Positions 5,632 through 8,583 of a DNA stretch of 8,583 nt are shown here, one piece after another. The DNA is from Candidatus Aenigmatarchaeota archaeon (lineage in GTDB: Archaea > Aenigmatarchaeota > Aenigmatarchaeia > QMZP01). The first letter of the stretch is position 1. Each line of letters starts with the position of its first letter. The position numbers and the translations under genes were made by a program. The DNA is taken from NCBI GenBank assembly GCA_017609145.1, contig JAFCEM010000029.1, forward strand, positions 1-8,583. Reading direction: 5' to 3'. The notes under the pieces are model-generated. The model did not search any database, had not been told where the DNA came from, and saw nothing but the letters and a program-made list of their open reading frames with translations.

Positions 5632-6333
5632 TTACAATACGAGTTCTTCAAGTGCCTGCTTTGTGATTTCAACATTCTGGTCGCCTTCCGGTGCTTCTTT
5701 GGCTTTCTGCCTGTTCACCGCCGGCTTTACCTTCTTTTGCTTCCTGCCCGCGACAACTTTCTTTTTAGTTTTTTTCACCGCCGGTTCTGGTTTCTTTTCC
5801 GCCTTTTCCTGCATGGGTTCTTGCACCTTTGCTTCGTTCTGCATCCTGTTTATTCGGGCGTCCATCATCTGCTTTATCCTTTTCTTTTCCTCACCGAAGT
5901 ACCTTTCAAACTCCTGCGTCAGCGTCAGTATCTTGGTCCTACCGGATCTCTGTACGTTTATCAGGTTCATCTTGAGCAGCGCTTTTATGTAGCTGTATGC
6001 CTTGTTCCCCTGAATCCTGATGATATCGCTCTGTCTGGCGGGTTCCTTGTAAACAATAAGAGCAAGGGTCCTTTTGCTCCCCTCGGATATGTTATGATAT
6101 GGAGTTAGGCTCGCCACACTTGGCAGGAAATCCTGCCTGACCTGAAGCTGCCAGCCCTTCGCGGTCTTGGCAAGCTCTATGCCCCTGTTTTCATAGTCCT
6201 TCTGGAGCTTCTCAAGCAACTCTTTCACATAGCCAAGAGAATTTATATTTAGTATTTTTGCTATTTCATTCAGCATCAGCGGTCTTGATGACATAAACAG
6301 TGCAGCTTCCAACAACTTCTTTTGGTTGCTCAT
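5632..6333 (-). CDS. scpB: Segregation and condensation protein B
   Basis: This 233-residue protein is the ScpB subunit of the SMC-ScpAB complex, which compacts and helps segregate the chromosome. The first part (about 1-75: KKLLEAALFMSSRPLMLNEI) is the N-terminal winged helix. The second winged helix (about 85-155) has the family's recognisable core ALIVYKEPARQSDIIRIQG followed by KALLKMNLI. After about residue 155 comes a charged helix, then a tail rich in lysine, alanine and proline (about 175-220), probably disordered, which many ScpB proteins lack or have shorter. The gene starts 10 bp after scpA ends, so the two are one operon. A two-codon ATG-TTA-TGA overlaps just before the start and is probably chance. 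No smc gene is in the window. Confidence 0.92.
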   Translation of the reverse strand: MSNQKKLLEAALFMSSRPLMLNEIAKILNINSLGYVKELLEKLQKDYENRGIELAKTAKGWQLQVRQDFLPSVASLTPYHNISEGSKRTLALIVYKEPARQSDIIRIQGNKAYSYIKALLKMNLINVQRSGRTKILTLTQEFERYFGEEKKRIKQMMDARINRMQNEAKVQEPMQEKAEKKPEPAVKKTKKKVVAGRKQKKVKPAVNRQKAKEAPEGDQNVEITKQALEELVL

Positions 6334-6343
6334 AACATGAGTA

Positions 6344-7075
6344 TTATTTCCCCCTAGTTATATAAATTTCATCGAACATATTTTCCTGTCTGCAATTGAC
6401 CTTCTTTTCGTGGTCAAGGAAAATAAGCGGAAGGAAATTATCCAACACGTTTTTTCTGTTCCACTTGCCCACAAGCTCAGAGAACGTGAGCTCTTTCTTC
6501 TCTTCCTTTTTAATCTTGGAGAGAAGGGATTCTATCCTTTCGTATATGTATGATATCCTGTTCACAACATCCTGGTTTCTTAGTTCTATCTTTCCCTTTC
6601 TCCTTATACCTTTCAGCTTTCTTTTCTCGTCGGTTTCAAGGGCTTTCCTGAGGGCGGTGATGAGCTCCGTTACCATTATCCTTCTCACGGGCCTTCTCTT
6701 TGGCGGAACCGTTATAGAATTAATTACGAATTCCTCTTCCTGATCCTGAACACAGATAGCAGTTTCGGACTCCAAGTCACTCTCGGGAGATTCCTGGTTT
6801 TCATAATCATTGAGAAAGTCGAGGAATTCTATATGATCAGACTTCATGCGCAGAAGAACAGCAGCTATCACAACATATTTGGCTGGTACTTTGAAATCGA
6901 GTTGTTTCATCTTTATGATATACTTTGCAAATGAACTGGAGAGTGCCTTAATATCAAGGTCCCACGGGTTAAGGCCCTCCCACGCGATAATCTTGTATAT
7001 CACCTGCTCCCACGAATATTCCGAAGTAATTAGCTTCATTATCTCGTCAATATTATCCGCTTTTATGATTTTCAT
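6344..7075 (-). CDS. scpA: Segregation and condensation protein A (kleisin)
   Basis: ScpA is the kleisin that bridges the SMC heads and binds ScpB. The protein (243 residues from the chosen start) has the N-terminal family signature SWEQVIYKIIAWEGLNPWDLDI at about 21-42, then KVPAKYVVIAAVLLRMKSDHI, the helix that contacts the SMC neck. An acidic linker follows (about 95-120), and the C-terminal winged-helix region (FSELVGKWNRKNVLDNFLPLIFLDHEKKV) binds the SMC head. The ATG at 7075 is preferred because GGGTG lies five bases upstream. An in-frame ATG at 7099 would add eight residues (MTGVLGVV) of no clear family likeness. A TATA-like TATAAAAA lies at 7128-7135, so transcription would begin near 7105. 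Forms an operon with scpB. Confidence 0.92.
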   Translation of the reverse strand: MKIIKADNIDEIMKLITSEYSWEQVIYKIIAWEGLNPWDLDIKALSSSFAKYIIKMKQLDFKVPAKYVVIAAVLLRMKSDHIEFLDFLNDYENQESPESDLESETAICVQDQEEEFVINSITVPPKRRPVRRIMVTELITALRKALETDEKRKLKGIRRKGKIELRNQDVVNRISYIYERIESLLSKIKKEEKKELTFSELVGKWNRKNVLDNFLPLIFLDHEKKVNCRQENMFDEIYITRGK

Positions 7076-7125
7076 AACAACACCCAAAACACCAGTCATA
7101 AAGCTGGTATATAATTATCACCACC

Positions 7126-7138
7126 TGTTTTTATAGAA
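7126..7138 (-). promoter_or_regulatory. TATA-like box of scpA-scpB
   Basis: On the minus strand, CTATAAAAACAG gives a good archaeal TATA element centred near 7131. The predicted transcript start, near 7105, leaves a leader of about 30 bases before ATG 7075, long enough for the GGGTG ribosome-binding site at 7081-7085. A second AT-rich stretch (7107-7119) could also serve. Confidence 0.45.
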
Positions 7139-7144
7139 ATTGGT

Positions 7145-7450
7145 TTATTGTTTTGCGCTGGGCGTGCACACACCATCAACATCATTACATTCTATAAGTG
7201 TACTGCACGCAACGGTCTGTTTGGTTTCTGTGTTATAAACACTGAATATCACAGCAGGGCAATTACCGTTTGTAGGGGCTCCTGCACATATTGCAGAATT
7301 CAACATCAAGCACATGCTTTTTCCTTCCCCAAGGCCGGCAACCGGACTTACGGCCCCTCCGAAGATTGTGAGAATCACGAGCGCAACAATCAGCAGGACT
7401 ACGATAGTCACTATTAAAACAAGCGCTGTTGAAAGACCCTTTCTGACCAT
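7145..7450 (-). CDS. Pilin-like protein with archaeal class III signal peptide, cysteine-rich
   Basis: This is a 101-residue protein beginning MVRKG-LSTALVLIVTIVVL. A short basic N-terminus ending in KG, followed directly by a hydrophobic helix of about 25 residues, is the class III signal layout of archaeal type IV pilins and archaellins; prepilin peptidase would cut after G5. The helix ends in IFGG. The remaining 65 residues contain six cysteines (SMCLM, AICAG, GNCPA, VACST, IECND, GVCTP), which suggests disulfides in an extracytoplasmic domain. I do not recognise that domain. The glutamate at mature position 5 of bacterial pilins is absent, as is common in archaea. The start at 7450 is preferred over an in-frame ATG at 7483 because a TATA-like element sits 26 bp before it and the signal peptide begins exactly there. 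A role as minor pilin or membrane-anchored surface protein is inferred. Confidence 0.7.
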   Translation of the reverse strand: MVRKGLSTALVLIVTIVVLLIVALVILTIFGGAVSPVAGLGEGKSMCLMLNSAICAGAPTNGNCPAVIFSVYNTETKQTVACSTLIECNDVDGVCTPSAKQ

Positions 7451-7516
7451 ATAATAAATATGGTTTTGCTCCTTTAAAAACATTGGGTTTTTATTTCGTT
7501 AAATTCAATTATCAAC
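7451..7516. promoter_or_regulatory. Compact divergent promoter between the pilin-like gene and the DUF498 gene
   Basis: Two TATA-like elements lie back to back. Minus-strand TTTTTAAAG (7472-7480) is centred 26 bp before the pilin-like ATG at 7450. Plus-strand TTTTTATTT (7488-7496) is centred 25 bp before the ATG at 7517. Neither ATG has a ribosome-binding site, so both mRNAs are predicted leaderless. Only seven bases separate the two boxes, so their upstream recognition elements must overlap. Confidence 0.55.
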
Positions 7517-7885
7517 ATGGCAATTGTTAAGAACCCCAAGGTTCCCGAAATCAATTCTGTGAAATTCGGAGAGATAGAGATAAATGGGAAGACCTATTAC
7601 TCGGACATGATAGTGTGGTGGGATGGCAGGCTCGACTTCATATCCAAGAGGCATATTTTCAACCAGTCAGAGCTTTCCCGCCTTCTGAAGAGAAAGCCTT
7701 ATGCTGTTGTAATCGGCACAGGCCATACAGGCGGGAGTGTCAGGGTCACGGAAGGAGTAGTACAAAAGGCAAAGGAAAGAGGGGTAAAGCTTTTTATCGA
7801 CCAGTCGCCCGATGCCATGGACATATTCAACGGCCTGATAGCAACAGGTAAGAAGGCGGTTGCATTCATTCATGTCACGTGCTAG
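7517..7885 (+). CDS. MTH938-like (DUF498) domain protein
   Basis: This 122-residue protein matches the MTH938/DUF498 family of small single-domain alpha/beta proteins found in archaea, bacteria and, as AAMDC and NDUFAF3, in eukaryotes. Family features run in order: NSVKFGEIEINGKTYYSDMIVW at about 14-35, the central strand and glycine turn in AVVIGTGHTGGSVRV (63-77), the helix ending KERGVKLFIDQSPDA, and the characteristic terminus AVAFIHVTC (family 'ALHLTC'). The length is normal. No enzymatic activity is firmly established for the family. It is the first gene of a short plus-strand pair with trm56, 43 bp apart. Leaderless start predicted. Confidence 0.87.
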   Translation: MAIVKNPKVPEINSVKFGEIEINGKTYYSDMIVWWDGRLDFISKRHIFNQSELSRLLKRKPYAVVIGTGHTGGSVRVTEGVVQKAKERGVKLFIDQSPDAMDIFNGLIATGKKAVAFIHVTC

Positions 7886-7898
7886 TCTGCCATTTCAT

Positions 7899-7908
7899 TA
7901 TTTATTAA
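7899..7908 (+). promoter_or_regulatory. TATA-like box upstream of trm56
   Basis: TATTTATTAA (7899-7908) in the 43-bp gap is centred about 25 bp before ATG 7929, and there is no ribosome-binding site. This suggests trm56 can be transcribed on its own with a leaderless mRNA and supports 7929 over the upstream in-frame ATGs at 7860 and 7872. Confidence 0.4.
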
Positions 7909-7928
7909 CGTCATGTAAATCTTATTCT

Positions 7929-8444
7929 ATGGGCATAACTGTTCTCCGCATAGGGCACAGGATAAGTAGGGATGTCAGGATGACTACGCACTGTGCACTG
8001 GTTGCGCGGGCTCTGGGCGCCGATGGCATGATTTATACAGGCGAGCATGACAGGAATATGGAAGAGTCGGTCAAAAAGGTCGCCAAGGAATGGGGCGGAA
8101 GCTTCAGCATAGCCCATGAAAAAGGCTGGAACTCGCTGTTAACGAAATGGGAAGGCAAAAAGGTCCATCTTACCATCTACGGCCTGCCTGTGCAAAAGTG
8201 GATTGGCAGAATAAGGAAAGAAAAACACCTACTTGTTATAGTTGGTGGAGAAAAGGTTCCGGGGGGGATTTACCAGCTTGCTGATTACAATTTAGCGGTA
8301 ACCAACCAACCTCACAGCGAGATAGGGGCTCTTGCAATATTCCTGCACGAATATTTCAGGGGCAGGGAACTGGAAAAGCGGTTCCCCGTTGCCAGGCGCA
8401 TTGTTGTGCCGCAGAAAAGAGGGAAGAAAATCCTCAAGAAATAG
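7929..8444 (+). CDS. tRNA (cytidine(56)-2'-O)-methyltransferase Trm56
   Basis: Archaeal Trm56 methylates the ribose of C56 in the tRNA T-loop using S-adenosylmethionine, stabilising the D-loop/T-loop contact. The 171-residue protein has the family's N-terminus ITVLRIGHRISRD (about 3-15), then THCALVARALGADGMIY, and the knotted SPOUT core LLVIVGGEKVPGGIYQLADYNLAV (about 99-122), followed by the highly conserved TNQPHSEIGALAIFLHEYF. The length fits the usual 170-200 residues. The start at ATG 7929 puts the conserved VLRIGHR five residues in, as in other members; the in-frame ATG at 7860 would add 23 residues overlapping the preceding gene and unlike the family. The 3' end overlaps the convergent endonuclease gene by 11 bp. 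Its target base is present in the tRNA-Arg of this window (C3505). Confidence 0.95.
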   Translation: MGITVLRIGHRISRDVRMTTHCALVARALGADGMIYTGEHDRNMEESVKKVAKEWGGSFSIAHEKGWNSLLTKWEGKKVHLTIYGLPVQKWIGRIRKEKHLLVIVGGEKVPGGIYQLADYNLAVTNQPHSEIGALAIFLHEYFRGRELEKRFPVARRIVVPQKRGKKILKK

Positions 8445-8583
8445 TCCTATTTTCTTTGTAATACCTGCAAACACTCTTCAGCTCGCAGATGTTGCATCTT
8501 GGTCTCATGGGAAGACAGATGTTCTGACCGAAGCGCACAAATCCATGATTTATGATATACCATTTCTTTTTCGGGAACATGGA
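8434..8583 (-). CDS. Endonuclease III-type DNA glycosylase, C-terminal end with 4Fe-4S motif (partial)
   Basis: Only the last 49 residues are in the window; the catalytic helix-hairpin-helix part lies beyond the right edge. What remains reads KKKWYIINHGFVRFGQNIC and then three more cysteines spaced C-x6-C-x2-C-x5-C (ICLPMRPRC, NIC, ELKSVC), the iron-sulfur cluster loop of endonuclease III/MutY-family glycosylases. The preceding HG in INHG matches the conserved helix before the cluster. These enzymes remove damaged or mismatched bases. The visible part does not separate Nth (oxidised pyrimidines) from MutY or MIG-type enzymes; it ends soon after the cluster, so the extra MutY C-terminal domain is absent, which favours an Nth or MIG type. 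The gene converges on trm56 with an 11-bp overlap. Confidence 0.88.
   Translation of the reverse strand, partial: SMFPKKKWYIINHGFVRFGQNICLPMRPRCNICELKSVCRYYKENRTIS

Noticed and set aside
5419..6108. 229-codon plus-strand open frame
   Set aside because: It runs antisense through scpB and the Nudix remnant and looks like a low-complexity phenylalanine/leucine-rich shadow of the lysine-rich scpB tail.
6333..6338. Two-codon ATG-TTA-TGA overlapping the scpB start, as a regulatory mini-ORF
   Set aside because: It is too short to judge and easily arises by chance; nothing else supports it.
7451..7483. ATG 7483 as the start of the pilin-like gene
   Set aside because: It would bury the class III signal peptide and lies upstream of the expected transcription start.
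7860..7928. Upstream ATGs (7860, 7872) as the start of trm56
   Set aside because: They overlap the preceding gene, add residues unlike the family, and the conserved N-terminus begins right after ATG 7929.
1..8583. CRISPR array, insertion sequence, phage or defence island
   Set aside because: I saw no spaced direct repeats, terminal inverted repeats, transposase, integrase or defence gene; the content is housekeeping.

Overview
The window looks like chromosomal DNA from an archaeon. The evidence is a class I lysyl-tRNA synthetase, an archaeal-type tRNA C56 2'-O-methyltransferase (Trm56), tRNA introns with bulge-helix-bulge splice sites, a pilin-like protein with an archaeal class III signal peptide, and genes with TATA-like boxes about 25 bp upstream of the start codon and almost no leader. 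The density and the noncanonical tRNA intron would fit a DPANN-type or other small-genome archaeon, but the sequence alone does not fix the lineage. I see no phage, insertion sequence, CRISPR array or defence system.

Layout: (1) 1-1496, plus strand: the C-terminal part of an ATP-grasp ligase, directly followed by a small MscS-like membrane protein. (2) 1535-3334, plus strand: an M29-family aminopeptidase and a metal-dependent amidohydrolase, tightly coupled. (3) 3402-3561, plus strand: a tRNA-Arg(UCU) gene interrupted twice, once at the canonical 37/38 site and once inside the T-loop at 59/60; both junctions fit the bulge-helix-bulge rule. (4) 3562-7450, minus strand, read right to left: a pilin-like secreted/membrane protein, scpA, scpB, a decayed Nudix hydrolase and lysS. 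(5) 7517-8444, plus strand: an MTH938-like (DUF498) protein and trm56. (6) 8434-8583, minus strand: the C-terminal end of an endonuclease III-type glycosylase with its iron-sulfur cysteines, running off the window.

Most genes are housekeeping: translation (LysRS, tRNA-Arg, Trm56), chromosome condensation (ScpAB), base-excision repair and peptide turnover. The most notable item is the doubly interrupted tRNA-Arg gene. Its T-loop intron sits three bases from C56, the residue methylated by the Trm56 encoded 4.4 kb away. The second is the Nudix gene, which keeps clear family sequence but carries an early stop, two compensating frameshifts and a substituted catalytic-box residue, among neighbours that are all intact.
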